Assembly (NCBI GenBank): GCA_965279135.1
Contig: OZ257133.1
Span: forward strand, 744,001-808,000
Length of the DNA stretch: 64,000 bases
Direction of reading: 5' to 3'
DNA from: Croceimicrobium sp965279135
GTDB lineage: Bacteria > Bacteroidota > Bacteroidia > Flavobacteriales > Schleiferiaceae
The translations under genes were made by a program, and so were the position numbers. Shown here one piece after another: positions 25,044-33,094 of the stretch; position 1 is the first letter of the stretch; every line of letters starts with the position of its first letter. The notes under the pieces were generated by a model, which was not told the origin of the DNA, did no database searches, and saw only the letters and a program-made list of their open reading frames with translations.

Positions 25044-25930
25044 ACATCCACAAATTAGCGGGAATTGATATCGGGTCTAACTCGGTAAGGTTATTAGTAT
25101 CCAATGTCATAGAGACAGAAGATCAAGTGGTTTTTAAAAAATCATCTTTAGTAAGGCTGCCCATTCGATTGGGACCAGACGCCTTTTCGGAAGGAAGGAT
25201 TAGTGAGGAGAATACAGATCGACTCCTTAGTGGAATTGCGGCCTACCGTAAAATTATGGAGGTGCATGGTGTGGAAAAGTATCGCGCTTGTGCAACTTCC
25301 GCTCTTCGGGAAGCTAAAAACGGAATTCAGGTTGTAGAGCGAATCTACAAGGAAACAGGTCTTAATATTGAGCTGATTAGTGGGAAGGAAGAAGCCCGAA
25401 TGATTTTCAGTTCTGAAATGATTGGTGATGTGGCGCAAGAACATGAAACCTTTCTGTATATTGATGTAGGGGGAGGAAGTACGGAATTAACTCTTTTTCA
25501 TCAAGGTGAGATTCGTAATAGTCGATCCTTTAAAATTGGAACTATCCGACTTCTCAAGGATTTAGTGAAAAAGAAACGCTGGGAGGAAATGAAGGAGTGG
25601 ATTCAGGATAAGACCAAAGATTACAATAAGGTCTTAATGGTTGGTTCCGGCGGTAACATTAACCGTACTTTCAAACTCGCTCAGAAGCAAAAGGGGGAAA
25701 TGATGAGTTTGCAGGGTTTAAAAGCCATCCGCGAAGCTATTCTCAAATTTGATGAGGAGACGCGTATGATTGAGTTTGATCTTAACCCTGATCGTACTGA
25801 TGTTTTACCCCACGCTCTTAGGATCTATACAAATGCCATGAAATGGGCAGGAAGTGAGAAAATGATCGTCCCGAAAAAAGGTTTGGCAGATGGGATCGTA
25901 CGCTTTCTGTACCGAGAGCATTACCAATGA
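25040..25930 (+). CDS. ppx: Exopolyphosphatase / guanosine pentaphosphatase (Ppx/GppA)
   Basis: A 296-residue ASKHA-fold phosphatase, equivalent to the N-terminal catalytic half of E. coli Ppx. Motifs are GIDIGSNSVRLLV (phosphate loop 1), TSALREAKNG, ISGKEEAR, YIDVGGGSTELTLF (phosphate loop 2) and MVGSGGNINR. It releases phosphate from polyphosphate ends or from pppGpp. The start is GTG and overlaps ppk1 by 4 nt, so synthesis and breakdown enzymes are translated from one message. Confidence 0.94.
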   Translation: MNIHKLAGIDIGSNSVRLLVSNVIETEDQVVFKKSSLVRLPIRLGPDAFSEGRISEENTDRLLSGIAAYRKIMEVHGVEKYRACATSALREAKNGIQVVERIYKETGLNIELISGKEEARMIFSSEMIGDVAQEHETFLYIDVGGGSTELTLFHQGEIRNSRSFKIGTIRLLKDLVKKKRWEEMKEWIQDKTKDYNKVLMVGSGGNINRTFKLAQKQKGEMMSLQGLKAIREAILKFDEETRMIEFDLNPDRTDVLPHALRIYTNAMKWAGSEKMIVPKKGLADGIVRFLYREHYQ

Positions 25931-25941
25931 TATATAATCAA

Positions 25942-25970
25942 TAACTATTAGTTTTATTTTTTAATAGTTA
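25942..25970. repeat. AT-rich inverted repeat upstream of the thioredoxin gene
   Basis: TAACTATTA at 25942-25950 pairs with TAATAGTTA at 25962-25970 (9 bp, 11-nt T-rich loop). It lies 10 nt upstream of the -7 box of the thioredoxin gene, where an operator could sit. It may also be chance in an AT-rich spacer. Confidence 0.3.
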
Positions 25971-25980
25971 CCGACTAATA

Positions 25981-25988
25981 TACCTTTG
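25981..25988 (+). promoter_or_regulatory. -7 box TACCTTTG of the thioredoxin gene
   Basis: A full TAnnTTTG match ending 14 nt before the ATG. No -33 TTTG is found, but the region upstream is T-rich and contains an inverted repeat. Confidence 0.45.
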
Positions 25989-26002
25989 TCAAAAATTAAA
26001 AG

Positions 26003-26317
26003 ATGGCTGTACAGGTAGTAAACGATACGGAATTCAAAGATTTGATTAGTTCGCACTCCAAGGTGGTAGTAAAGTACCAGGCAGATTGGTGCGGGAACTG
26101 TAAACTTTTCGCCCCTAAATACAAGCGCGTAAGTAATGAGGAGGAGCATGCAGATAAGCTTTTCCTGGATGTGAATGCCGAGCAGAATCCGGAAGCACGC
26201 AAGTTAGCCGGAGTTGATAACCTACCCTTTCTGGCAGTGTTTAAAGATGGCCAATTGGTAGAAGGCTCCGCCAGCAATAAGGAAGAATACCTTCGTAGCT
26301 TAATGGCTAAGCTCTAG
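26003..26317 (+). CDS. Thioredoxin-like protein with CGNC active site
   Basis: A 104-residue single-domain thioredoxin fold without signal peptide, so cytoplasmic. The redox motif is WCGNCK (C30, C33) instead of the classical CGPC, and the cis-proline is in NLPFLAVF. The Pro-to-Asn change is expected to alter the redox potential. The facing tpx gene across the intergenic region makes it a candidate electron donor for thiol peroxidase, but that is inference. A strong terminator follows. Confidence 0.88.
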   Translation: MAVQVVNDTEFKDLISSHSKVVVKYQADWCGNCKLFAPKYKRVSNEEEHADKLFLDVNAEQNPEARKLAGVDNLPFLAVFKDGQLVEGSASNKEEYLRSLMAKL

Positions 26318-26339
26318 AAAAGGATATTAATACTATTAA

Positions 26340-26382
26340 CCCCCATTATCTAAATGTATTAGGTAATGGGGGTTTGTTTTTT
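26340..26382 (+). terminator. Intrinsic terminator after the thioredoxin gene
   Basis: CCCCCATTATCT (26340-26351) pairs with AGGTAATGGGGG (26361-26372), 12 bp with one T-G wobble and a 9-nt loop, followed by TTTGTTTTTT. Confidence 0.92.
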
Positions 26383-26398
26383 GAGTTGGTTATGGGAT

Positions 26399-26424
26399 GC
26401 TAGAGCTTAGAACCTAGAACTTAG
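26399..26424. repeat. Heptamer-period intergenic repeat, copy A
   Basis: Three successive heptamers, TAGAGCT, TAGAACC and TAGAACT, after GC, then TAG. A near-identical element lies at 44453-44480, downstream of an unrelated gene. This looks like a dispersed noncoding repeat of 7-bp period. Confidence 0.6.
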
Positions 26425-26448
26425 TAGTATCAAGTACTTTCTACCTTC

Positions 26449-26472
26449 TACTAACTACTAACTACTAACTAC
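26449..26472. repeat. Tandem heptamer TACTAAC, about 3.4 copies
   Basis: TACTAAC repeats three times (26449-26469) and is followed by a partial copy, TAC, in the spacer between thioredoxin and tpx. It has the same 7-bp period as copy A, 25 bp away. Confidence 0.8.
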
Positions 26473-26490
26473 CAGCTTACCATCTACCAA

Positions 26491-26988
26491 TTACAATACC
26501 GCCAACGCCGCCTCATAATCCGGAGCCTGAGCAATCTCAGGAACCTGCTCCTGATATGCTACTTTACCCTCTTCATCTACGATTACTACGGCACGTGAGA
26601 ATAAATCATTCATTCCACCGTCGATCATTCGTACGTGATAATGCTCGCTGAAATCACTATTTCGCATTTCGCTTAAACCGATAGCATCCTCAATACCTTC
26701 TGCAGCACAGAAGCGTTTGTGCGCGAAGGGAAGATCACGGGAAATATTCAGAACTACCACGCCATCCCGTGAAGCAGCATCTTCGTTGAACTTACGAGCT
26801 GAAGCTGCGCAAACTCCTGTATCGATACTAGGGAAGATGTTTAATACTACTTTTTGACCTTTAAACTCGGATAGCTTCCGATCTTGAAGGTTAGTGTCAG
26901 TTAATGAGAAATCAGGAGCTTCACTTCCAATTGCAGGTAAATCTCCCTGGGTATTCACTGGATTTCCTCCTAAAGTAATTTGTGCCAT
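26491..26988 (-). CDS. tpx: Thiol peroxidase (atypical 2-Cys peroxiredoxin)
   Basis: A 165-residue enzyme that reduces hydrogen and alkyl peroxides with thioredoxin as donor. The peroxidatic Cys60 lies in DTGVCAAS and the resolving Cys94 in KRFCAAEG, the Tpx pattern. The N-terminal ITLGGNPVNTQGDLPAIGSEAPDF and the loop IDGGMNDLFSRAV also match. It is separated from upstream dnaK by a terminator, so it should have its own promoter, which I could not identify. It converges with the thioredoxin gene. Confidence 0.96.
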   Translation of the reverse strand: MAQITLGGNPVNTQGDLPAIGSEAPDFSLTDTNLQDRKLSEFKGQKVVLNIFPSIDTGVCAASARKFNEDAASRDGVVVLNISRDLPFAHKRFCAAEGIEDAIGLSEMRNSDFSEHYHVRMIDGGMNDLFSRAVVIVDEEGKVAYQEQVPEIAQAPDYEAALAVL

Positions 26989-27014
26989 TGTTAATGTTTG
27001 TTTTGTCTATGAAC

Positions 27015-27044
27015 AAAAAAGCCCCAACATTGATCGCTGGGGCT
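27015..27044 (-). terminator. Intrinsic terminator of dnaK
   Basis: On the minus strand a 7-bp stem (AGCCCCA/TGGGGCT, 11-nt loop) is followed by six T residues, 22 nt after the dnaK stop codon. It lies just upstream of tpx. Confidence 0.85.
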
Positions 27045-27065
27045 TCTCATTTATTTTAAAAGCGA

Positions 27066-28997
27066 CTATTTATTGTCGTCTACTTCTTCAAATTCAACGT
27101 CAGTAACATCATCGCCACCGTCATTGGATCCTTCGGCAGCGCCGGCTGCTCCTGCTCCTGCTCCTGTTCCTGCTTCGCCGGCACCAGCTGCATCTTGCTG
27201 CGCTTTGTACATCTCTTCAGAAGCATTTTTCCAAGCTTCGTTAATCTTCTCCATGGCTGCTTCAATTCCAGCAAGGTCTTGAGCACCGTGGGCAGTTTTC
27301 AACTCGGCTAAAGCAGATTCAATTGGCGCTTTCTTATCATCCGAAAGCTTGTCTCCAAACTCTTTGAGCTGCTTTTCAGTTTGGAAGATCATGCCATCTG
27401 CCTCATTCAGCTTGTCCACTTTTTCTTTTGCTTGCTTATCTGCTTCGGCATTAGCTTCGGCTTCTTGCTTCATCTTTTCGATTTCCTCTTTGCTGAGGCC
27501 GGATGAAGCTTCGATGCGGATACTTTGCTCTTTACCAGTGGCCTTGTCTTTGGCTGATACGTTTAGAATACCATTCGCATCAATGTCAAAGCTTACCTCA
27601 ATTTGAGGAACTCCACGAGGTGCAGGAGGAATATCGGTCAATTGGAAACGACCGATAGTCTTGTTATCTGCCGCCATAGGGCGTTCACCTTGAAGTACGT
27701 GAATATCAACGGCAGGCTGATTATCACTAGCAGTAGAGAAAGTTTCTGACTTTTTGGTAGGTATAGTAGTATTGGCCTCAATCAGCTTAGTGGCTACACC
27801 ACCCATGGTTTCAATACCAAGGGAAAGTGGAGTAACGTCCAGAAGAAGAACATCCTTAACGTCTCCTGCTAATACACCTCCCTGAATAGCAGCACCTAGT
27901 GCTACCACTTCATCAGGGTTAACCCCTTTGGAAGCATCTTTACCAAAGAACTTCTTAACTGCTTCCTGGATGGCAGGAATACGGGTAGATCCACCTACCA
28001 GAATCACTTCGTCAATATCAGATACCTCAAGCTCTGCATTCTTAAGTGCATTGCGGCAAGGAGCGATTGTACGGTCTACAAGGTCGTGTACTAATTGCTC
28101 GAATTTAGAGCGGCTTAGCTTACGAACTAAGTGCTTAGGACCGGTTGCTGTCGCGGTGATATAAGGAAGGTTAATTTCGGTTTCCGAAGAACTGGATAGC
28201 TCAATCTTAGCTTTCTCTGCAGCTTCTTTTAGACGCTGCAATGCCATTGGATCAGTACTAAGGTCAAAATCCTCTTCGGACTTGAATTCAGCAACTAGCC
28301 AATCGATCAAAGCCTGGTCGAAGTCATCTCCTCCAAGGTGAGTATCTCCATCCGTGGCTAAAACTTCAAATACGCCACCATCCAATTCCAGAATGGAAAC
28401 ATCGTGCGTGCCACCACCACAATCGAATACTGCGATTTTTTGATCCTCTACCTTCTTGTCAATACCATAGGCTAAAGAAGCAGCGGTAGGTTCGTTGATG
28501 ATACGACGCACTTTTAATCCGGCAATTTCTCCGGCTTCTTTAGTCGCCTGACGTTGTGAGTCATTAAAATATGCGGGAACAGTGATTACTGCTTCACTTA
28601 CTTCTTCTCCCAAGTAGTCTTCAGCAGTTTTCTTCATTTTCTGAAGCACCATTGCTGACAATTCCTGAGGAGTATATTTACGATCGTCAATTTCTACACG
28701 GGGGGTATTGTTTTCGCCTTTAACCACGCTGTAAGGAATGCGCTTAGCCTCTTTCTCCACTTCTGAATAGGCTGAACCCATAAAACGTTTAATAGAGCTA
28801 ATCGTCTTGTGGGGGTTAGTAATGGCTTGACGTTTCGCAGGGTCGCCCACCTTGCGCTCTCCACCTTCCACAAATGCGATAACGGAGGGAGTTGTGCGCT
28901 TTCCTTCACTATTAGGTATAACCGTTGGCTCATTACCTTCCATTACGGCAACGCATGAGTTGGTGGTTCCTAAGTCAATGCCAATGATTTTTCCCAT
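27066..28997 (-). CDS. dnaK: Molecular chaperone DnaK (Hsp70)
   Basis: A 643-residue Hsp70. The N-terminal ATPase domain (about 1-385) has GIDLGTTNSCVAV, IINEPTAASLAYG and VGGSTRIPA. The substrate-binding domain (about 390-510) has DVTPLSLGIETMGG and NPAVDIHVLQGER-like text. A helical lid follows, and the tail is low-complexity Gly/Ala/Glu ending DDVTDVEFEEVDD, matching the usual acidic C-terminal motif of DnaK. It is monocistronic here: dnaJ and grpE are not adjacent, and hairpin terminators lie on both sides. Confidence 0.98.
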   Translation of the reverse strand: MGKIIGIDLGTTNSCVAVMEGNEPTVIPNSEGKRTTPSVIAFVEGGERKVGDPAKRQAITNPHKTISSIKRFMGSAYSEVEKEAKRIPYSVVKGENNTPRVEIDDRKYTPQELSAMVLQKMKKTAEDYLGEEVSEAVITVPAYFNDSQRQATKEAGEIAGLKVRRIINEPTAASLAYGIDKKVEDQKIAVFDCGGGTHDVSILELDGGVFEVLATDGDTHLGGDDFDQALIDWLVAEFKSEEDFDLSTDPMALQRLKEAAEKAKIELSSSSETEINLPYITATATGPKHLVRKLSRSKFEQLVHDLVDRTIAPCRNALKNAELEVSDIDEVILVGGSTRIPAIQEAVKKFFGKDASKGVNPDEVVALGAAIQGGVLAGDVKDVLLLDVTPLSLGIETMGGVATKLIEANTTIPTKKSETFSTASDNQPAVDIHVLQGERPMAADNKTIGRFQLTDIPPAPRGVPQIEVSFDIDANGILNVSAKDKATGKEQSIRIEASSGLSKEEIEKMKQEAEANAEADKQAKEKVDKLNEADGMIFQTEKQLKEFGDKLSDDKKAPIESALAELKTAHGAQDLAGIEAAMEKINEAWKNASEEMYKAQQDAAGAGEAGTGAGAGAAGAAEGSNDGGDDVTDVEFEEVDDNK

Positions 28998-29073
28998 GGC
29001 TATTATTGGTTTTTAAAGGTTATCTCAAAATTCTGCATCACTAGGACAAAGCTTATGCCATTGGCCTGGGAAC

Positions 29074-29111
29074 AAAAAAATCCTGTCATTTCTGGCAGGA
29101 TCGTATTTTTT
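29074..29111. terminator. Bidirectional-looking terminator between the DUF4249 gene and dnaK
   Basis: ATCCTGTC (29080-29087) pairs with GGCAGGAT (29094-29101), 8 bp with one T-G wobble and a 6-nt loop. Seven A on the left and six T near the right edge mean it could act both ways. The gene it serves is the leftward DUF4249 lipoprotein. Confidence 0.8.
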
Positions 29112-29147
29112 GACTGACGTATTGAGTTTAAAATGTCGCTCTGTCAG

Positions 29148-30215
29148 TTAGAAACAAACCTTAGCATTGCTGATGCAGTAGCATGTGTCAGAACCGTTGA
29201 GTTCAATTTTCGTGAAGTTCAAATCGCAAGCAACACTGCTTTCCAGTAATCGATCTTCGATACTAACCTGAAGGTCGATGCTGTCTCTACGCACCACTGT
29301 TCTAGAGGTAATAATACCGGTCCCATTTTCCACTTGCTCAAATTGAGGCCTGTTTTGGTTCACTCCGGTAGTTGGACCGTTAAGCTCAATATAGGTCATC
29401 ATTTCCTCAGATACGCCGATGATCTCAATATCCATGTTTTGGAAAAAGCGCAGGATGTTCTTGGTAGGGTCTTTCTCAATTCGGTCCGCTAGTGCTGCAT
29501 ACAATTGGGTAGAGTTGTATACGATATCAATCTGATCGAAAGGCGTCTGTTGAAGAGGGAGACGAATGGTAGCAGTGTGGAAACTCTCAGCACCGGTACT
29601 TTGATCCAATTCTTTGTAGTGGAAATAGATAATCGGCTGATAGGCCGTCATTTTTAATGTCGCTTCGGGATTATTACCGTCGGTATCCTGATCGATTTGA
29701 AACTGGATTTGTCCATTGAAAATTCGAATCGAGAAGGGTTGGAGAGGGCGAATAATTCGGATTCTTCCTACCATTCCTGTACGGGCTTTGGCTTCGCTGC
29801 CGTCAGCTCTGCGCACTACTACCTCATATTCCTTACTACTTTGAATGTCGAAATTGTCAGGAACGCGGTAGAGATGATGACCATCACGAGCGAATGTTCC
29901 GGAATCCAAGCCAATGCTATTATCCCAAATCAATTCGGTTTCGCGATCGGGAGTATTGGCGCCGAAACTATATTCACGCAGGAAAACATCGATTTCAGTG
30001 GAATCGTAATAGAGGGAGTCGCTAATTCCATAGGAGGCACTAGCAGCAGCATCGCCTAGATAACCTCTTTGCACCCGAATGTAGTTGACATCACTGCGTG
30101 GATCTAACAGACCATACATTACCGTAAGTTCCTGATATTCGGCGTTAATGTCGATCTCGTTATCGCAGCCCTGTATAAGGAGTAAACCACATAGTGCGAG
30201 GAAGAGTTTTTTCAT
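29148..30215 (-). CDS. DUF4249 family lipoprotein
   Basis: A 355-residue lipoprotein (lipobox LIQGC, Cys16). The N-terminal part (YQELTVMYGLLDPRSDVNYIRVQRGYLG) and the following beta-rich domain match the Bacteroidota DUF4249 family. Those proteins usually sit beside a TonB-dependent receptor with a carboxypeptidase-like domain and are thought to be outer-membrane partners. No such receptor is adjacent here: dnaK and panB flank it. The C-terminus has three cysteines close together (DTCYCISNAKVC), which could form disulfides. Confidence 0.72.
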   Translation of the reverse strand: MKKLFLALCGLLLIQGCDNEIDINAEYQELTVMYGLLDPRSDVNYIRVQRGYLGDAAASASYGISDSLYYDSTEIDVFLREYSFGANTPDRETELIWDNSIGLDSGTFARDGHHLYRVPDNFDIQSSKEYEVVVRRADGSEAKARTGMVGRIRIIRPLQPFSIRIFNGQIQFQIDQDTDGNNPEATLKMTAYQPIIYFHYKELDQSTGAESFHTATIRLPLQQTPFDQIDIVYNSTQLYAALADRIEKDPTKNILRFFQNMDIEIIGVSEEMMTYIELNGPTTGVNQNRPQFEQVENGTGIITSRTVVRRDSIDLQVSIEDRLLESSVACDLNFTKIELNGSDTCYCISNAKVCF

Positions 30216-30260
30216 AGTACAGAGTAATATTGTCCGCTCTGGGCAGAATGTCCAAAAGTA

Positions 30261-30268
30261 TAAATTTG
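30261..30268 (+). promoter_or_regulatory. -7 box TAAATTTG of panB
   Basis: A full TAnnTTTG match ending 18 nt before the panB ATG. The nearest upstream TTG (30230-30232) is 28 nt away, longer than the usual -33 spacing. Confidence 0.42.
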
Positions 30269-30286
30269 CAGCTAGAATAAACTCAT

Positions 30287-31105
30287 ATGTCAGTAGCCAG
30301 CTCCGATTTCAAAAAAGTTACCACTAACTCCGTTCAGGCCATGAAGCGCAATGGAGAGAAGATTTCCATGCTCACCGCTTACGACTTCACCCTGGCAGGG
30401 ATAATAGACAAGGCTGGTGTGGATGTAATCCTGGTGGGGGACAGTGCCTCTAACGTAATGGCGGGGCATGAAACTACCTTGCCGATTACTCTTGATCAAA
30501 TGATCTATCATGCTTCCAGTGTGGTTCGCGCTATAAACCGTGCTTTAGTTGTAGTGGACTTACCTTTTGGTTCCTACCAGGGAAACTCTAAAGAAGCCCT
30601 TGGTTCAGCTATTCGCATCATGAAGGAAAGTGGGGGCCATGCGGTTAAGCTGGAAGGGGGAGTTGAGATAATTGAATCTGTGGAACGCATTCTTACCGCG
30701 GGTATACCGGTGATGGGACACCTGGGTTTAACTCCGCAGAGCATCTATAAATTCGGAACTTACACTGTAAGAGCACGACAAGAAGCCGAAGCCGCTAAGC
30801 TTTTAAGCGATGCCAAAGCCCTAGAAGCAGCGGGTTGCTTCGCTCTGGTACTAGAGAAGATTCCTGCAGATTTAGCCGAAAAGGTATCTAAGGAATTGGA
30901 GATTCCCGTTATTGGTATTGGTGCAGGAGCAGGTGTTGATGGTCAAGTTTTAGTTCTGCACGATATGCTTGGGATGACCCATGAGTTTAACCCTCGCTTC
31001 TTAAGAAGATATCTCGACCTGTTTTCTGATATCAGTTCTGCTGTACAGAATTATGTACATGATGTTAAGAGTTTGGATTTCCCGAACGAGAAAGAGCAGT
31101 ATTAG
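30287..31105 (+). CDS. panB: 3-methyl-2-oxobutanoate hydroxymethyltransferase
   Basis: PanB adds a hydroxymethyl group from methylene-tetrahydrofolate to 2-oxoisovalerate, giving ketopantoate, the first committed step of pantothenate/CoA synthesis. The 272-residue length is normal. Motifs are MLTAYDFTLAGIIDKAGVDVILVGDS (magnesium and substrate site), VKLEGG, MGHLGLTPQS and IPVIGIGAGAGVDGQVLV. The other pan genes are not nearby. Its stop codon shares a base with the GTG start of the next gene. Confidence 0.97.
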   Translation: MSVASSDFKKVTTNSVQAMKRNGEKISMLTAYDFTLAGIIDKAGVDVILVGDSASNVMAGHETTLPITLDQMIYHASSVVRAINRALVVVDLPFGSYQGNSKEALGSAIRIMKESGGHAVKLEGGVEIIESVERILTAGIPVMGHLGLTPQSIYKFGTYTVRARQEAEAAKLLSDAKALEAAGCFALVLEKIPADLAEKVSKELEIPVIGIGAGAGVDGQVLVLHDMLGMTHEFNPRFLRRYLDLFSDISSAVQNYVHDVKSLDFPNEKEQY

Positions 31106-31800
31106 TGGGCATTGAGGAGCGAGTTCTCTATGAGGATAATCACCTATTAATAGTGAATAAGCTCGCCGGCGAGTTAGTTCAAGGTGATCACACTGGTGAT
31201 AAGCCGCTCCTGGAAAATGCCCGTGACTATATCCGTGAGAAGTACCAAAAACCGGGAAATGTTTTTTGTGGGCTCGTACATCGCTTGGATCGACCAACCT
31301 CCGGAATTGTAGTTTTTGCCAAAACGAGCAAGGCCCTAAGCCGAATGAATAAAATCTTTGAGCAGCGACAAGTTCAGAAAACCTATTTCGCGGTAGTACA
31401 AAACAAGCCACCAAAAGCTGAAGATCGTTTAACACACTTCCTTAAAAAAGAGGCAAGTAAGAACAAATCGTTTCCTCGTTCTTCTGATGATAAATCGGCG
31501 AAAAGAGCGGAATTGACCTATTGGCTTAAAGCAGAATCGCAACGTTATTTCTTGCTTGAAATCGAATTGCACACTGGTCGTCATCATCAAATTAGGGCTC
31601 AGCTAGCTGCGATTGGTAGTCCGATTAAAGGGGACTTGAAATATGGATTTCCGCGTTCAAATCACGATGCCAGTATAAGTCTGCATGCTGGCCGTTTAAG
31701 GTTTAAGCATCCGGTAGGAGGTGATCCGGTTGATATAAGGGCTGCTAATCCGGGGGAAGATGCCATTTGGCGTATCTTTAACCCTAAGATTTTGGAATGA
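31105..31800 (+). CDS. RluA-family pseudouridine synthase
   Basis: A 231-residue RNA pseudouridine synthase. The catalytic aspartate D62 is in HRLDRPTSG, and LLEIELHTGRHHQIRAQLAAIG is the conserved C-terminal motif. It lacks an S4 RNA-binding domain, as in RluA or TruC-type short forms, so the target uridine (23S rRNA or tRNA) cannot be assigned. The start is GTG at 31105, one base into the panB stop. It overlaps the next membrane-protein gene by 4 nt. Confidence 0.92.
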   Translation: MGIEERVLYEDNHLLIVNKLAGELVQGDHTGDKPLLENARDYIREKYQKPGNVFCGLVHRLDRPTSGIVVFAKTSKALSRMNKIFEQRQVQKTYFAVVQNKPPKAEDRLTHFLKKEASKNKSFPRSSDDKSAKRAELTYWLKAESQRYFLLEIELHTGRHHQIRAQLAAIGSPIKGDLKYGFPRSNHDASISLHAGRLRFKHPVGGDPVDIRAANPGEDAIWRIFNPKILE

Positions 31801-32489
31801 AACTCTTACTGGAACTATTAACACTGATCTTATTATTTGTTCTTTTCAGGGGAGCTGTACGCCGCTTTCTACCAAAGAAAGCGAAAATGCAGAGCTTCTC
31901 TCCAGAGTCCTTAAAGGCCTTGCGAAAATTCAGAATGCGGTACTTCCAATTACTGCTGCTCTTTATAGCCATTTTCGGAACCGTATTTTACCTGATCCTG
32001 GTTTATGTAAAAAACTTAGGGATTGTTTACAGCAGTGTGTATCCCGCGTATTTTCCATTGAAGGATTCTGCTTTTTGGCAACCGGCTCTCTTAGGAGGCT
32101 TGCTGGTAGGATCGCTGGTGGCTTTTCGTTTAAACAGAAAATTGCAACAGGATGGTTTAAGCTTTTATCTGGAAGAACTGCAGGAGCTTGCTCAGGGCTA
32201 TCAGAGTTTTGGAACTTTTAGGGTGGTACAGTATTCATTAGGTCTGGTTCTTTTTCTATTCTTGTCTTATTCCGCAATGAGCACCGGGCTAGGGATAGAT
32301 GGACAGTCCATTAAGGAGCTCCATCCCTGGAGGCAACATGAAGTTTATAAGGTTAATGCAATAAAAAAGCTGAATAACCAGGAGGTTATTCAGCTTTTAA
32401 TCAACGAACAAGACACTATTAATATCTCTCAGTATAAAATTAAATCCGAGGAATTAAATAGATTAATATCGGATTTTAAAAATCCTTAG
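31797..32489 (+). CDS. Membrane protein of unknown function with internal hairpin near its 3' end
   Basis: A 230-residue protein with about four hydrophobic segments (residues about 3-20, 50-72, 95-110 and 145-165) and a hydrophilic C-terminal domain of about 60 residues. I do not recognise the family. It is translationally coupled to the pseudouridine synthase (ATGA overlap). The sequence at 32365-32398 inside the frame is a perfect 15-bp inverted repeat with a T-run, resembling a transcription terminator. Residues about 190-201 are encoded by it. The gene meets the leftward hsp20 with a 4-nt overlap of 3' ends. Confidence 0.7.
   Translation: MKLLLELLTLILLFVLFRGAVRRFLPKKAKMQSFSPESLKALRKFRMRYFQLLLLFIAIFGTVFYLILVYVKNLGIVYSSVYPAYFPLKDSAFWQPALLGGLLVGSLVAFRLNRKLQQDGLSFYLEELQELAQGYQSFGTFRVVQYSLGLVLFLFLSYSAMSTGLGIDGQSIKELHPWRQHEVYKVNAIKKLNNQEVIQLLINEQDTINISQYKIKSEELNRLISDFKNP
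32365..32398. terminator. Terminator-like perfect hairpin within a reading frame
   Basis: AAAAGCTGAATAACC (32365-32379) and GGTTATTCAGCTTTT (32384-32398) form a 15-bp stem with a 4-nt loop (AGGA) and A/T runs on both sides. It lies about 90 bp before the stop of the membrane-protein gene and about 90 bp past the convergent hsp20 stop. It could terminate both messages. Confidence 0.65.
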
Positions 32490-32911
32490 TGAACTTCAAT
32501 CATTCGGGTAGTGCTTTTGGCTTCCTCTCTCTTAGGAAGTTCAAGAAACAGAATTCCATCTTCGAAACGAGCACTGATCTGATCCTCGGCTATGCGGTTA
32601 TCAGGTAATTTAAACTGACGCTCAAAGCTGTTCACCCGAAACTCACGACGTAGATATTTTGAATCTTTATCCTCACTGGATTCCTTGCGTTCGGCTTTTA
32701 GTTTCAGCAGCTTTCCTTCTACCTCAATTTGTAAATCTTCCTTGCGAAACCCTGGTGCCATCAACTCGATAGAGTAGGAGTTATCATCCTCTTTAATATT
32801 TACGGATTCGCGAGTGTTTTGATTCATCCAATGTGCTGGCTCATCTCTGAAAAATCCATCGAAGAATTGATCGAAGAATGGAAGGTCGTTGGTTCTTTTT
32901 ATAATTTTCAT
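32486..32911 (-). CDS. Small heat-shock protein (Hsp20 / alpha-crystallin)
   Basis: A 141-residue ATP-independent holdase chaperone. The alpha-crystallin domain covers about residues 38-140, with APGFRKEDLQIEVEGKLL, FRVNSFERQFKLP and the diagnostic near-C-terminal DGILFLELPKRE. I chose the ATG at 32911 (MKIIKRTNDLP); an in-frame ATG 24 nt upstream would add eight unconserved residues. Expression is likely heat-inducible, as for the family, but no operator (such as CIRCE) is visible upstream. Confidence 0.92.
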   Translation of the reverse strand: MKIIKRTNDLPFFDQFFDGFFRDEPAHWMNQNTRESVNIKEDDNSYSIELMAPGFRKEDLQIEVEGKLLKLKAERKESSEDKDSKYLRREFRVNSFERQFKLPDNRIAEDQISARFEDGILFLELPKREEAKSTTRMIEVH

Positions 32912-33094
32912 GGGTCTTATTTTAGTATTTAACATGCCTGCATTAAGACAACTTAAGTGCCAATCCCAAATAAGATCATTTTACTCAATTAAAACTGTCT
33001 TTTTGACGCGATACTTATTTTTAACCCGTCAAATTTTCAGGCCGGCAGCAATTTCTCTTGTCAAAATGTTTTCTTTGTCCTCAAATTAACCAGC

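Noticed and set aside
31760..32221. Open frame of 153 codons overlapping the membrane-protein gene in another frame
   Set aside because: It starts inside the RluA-type gene and would need to compete with the coupled ATGA start of the better candidate; no family resemblance.
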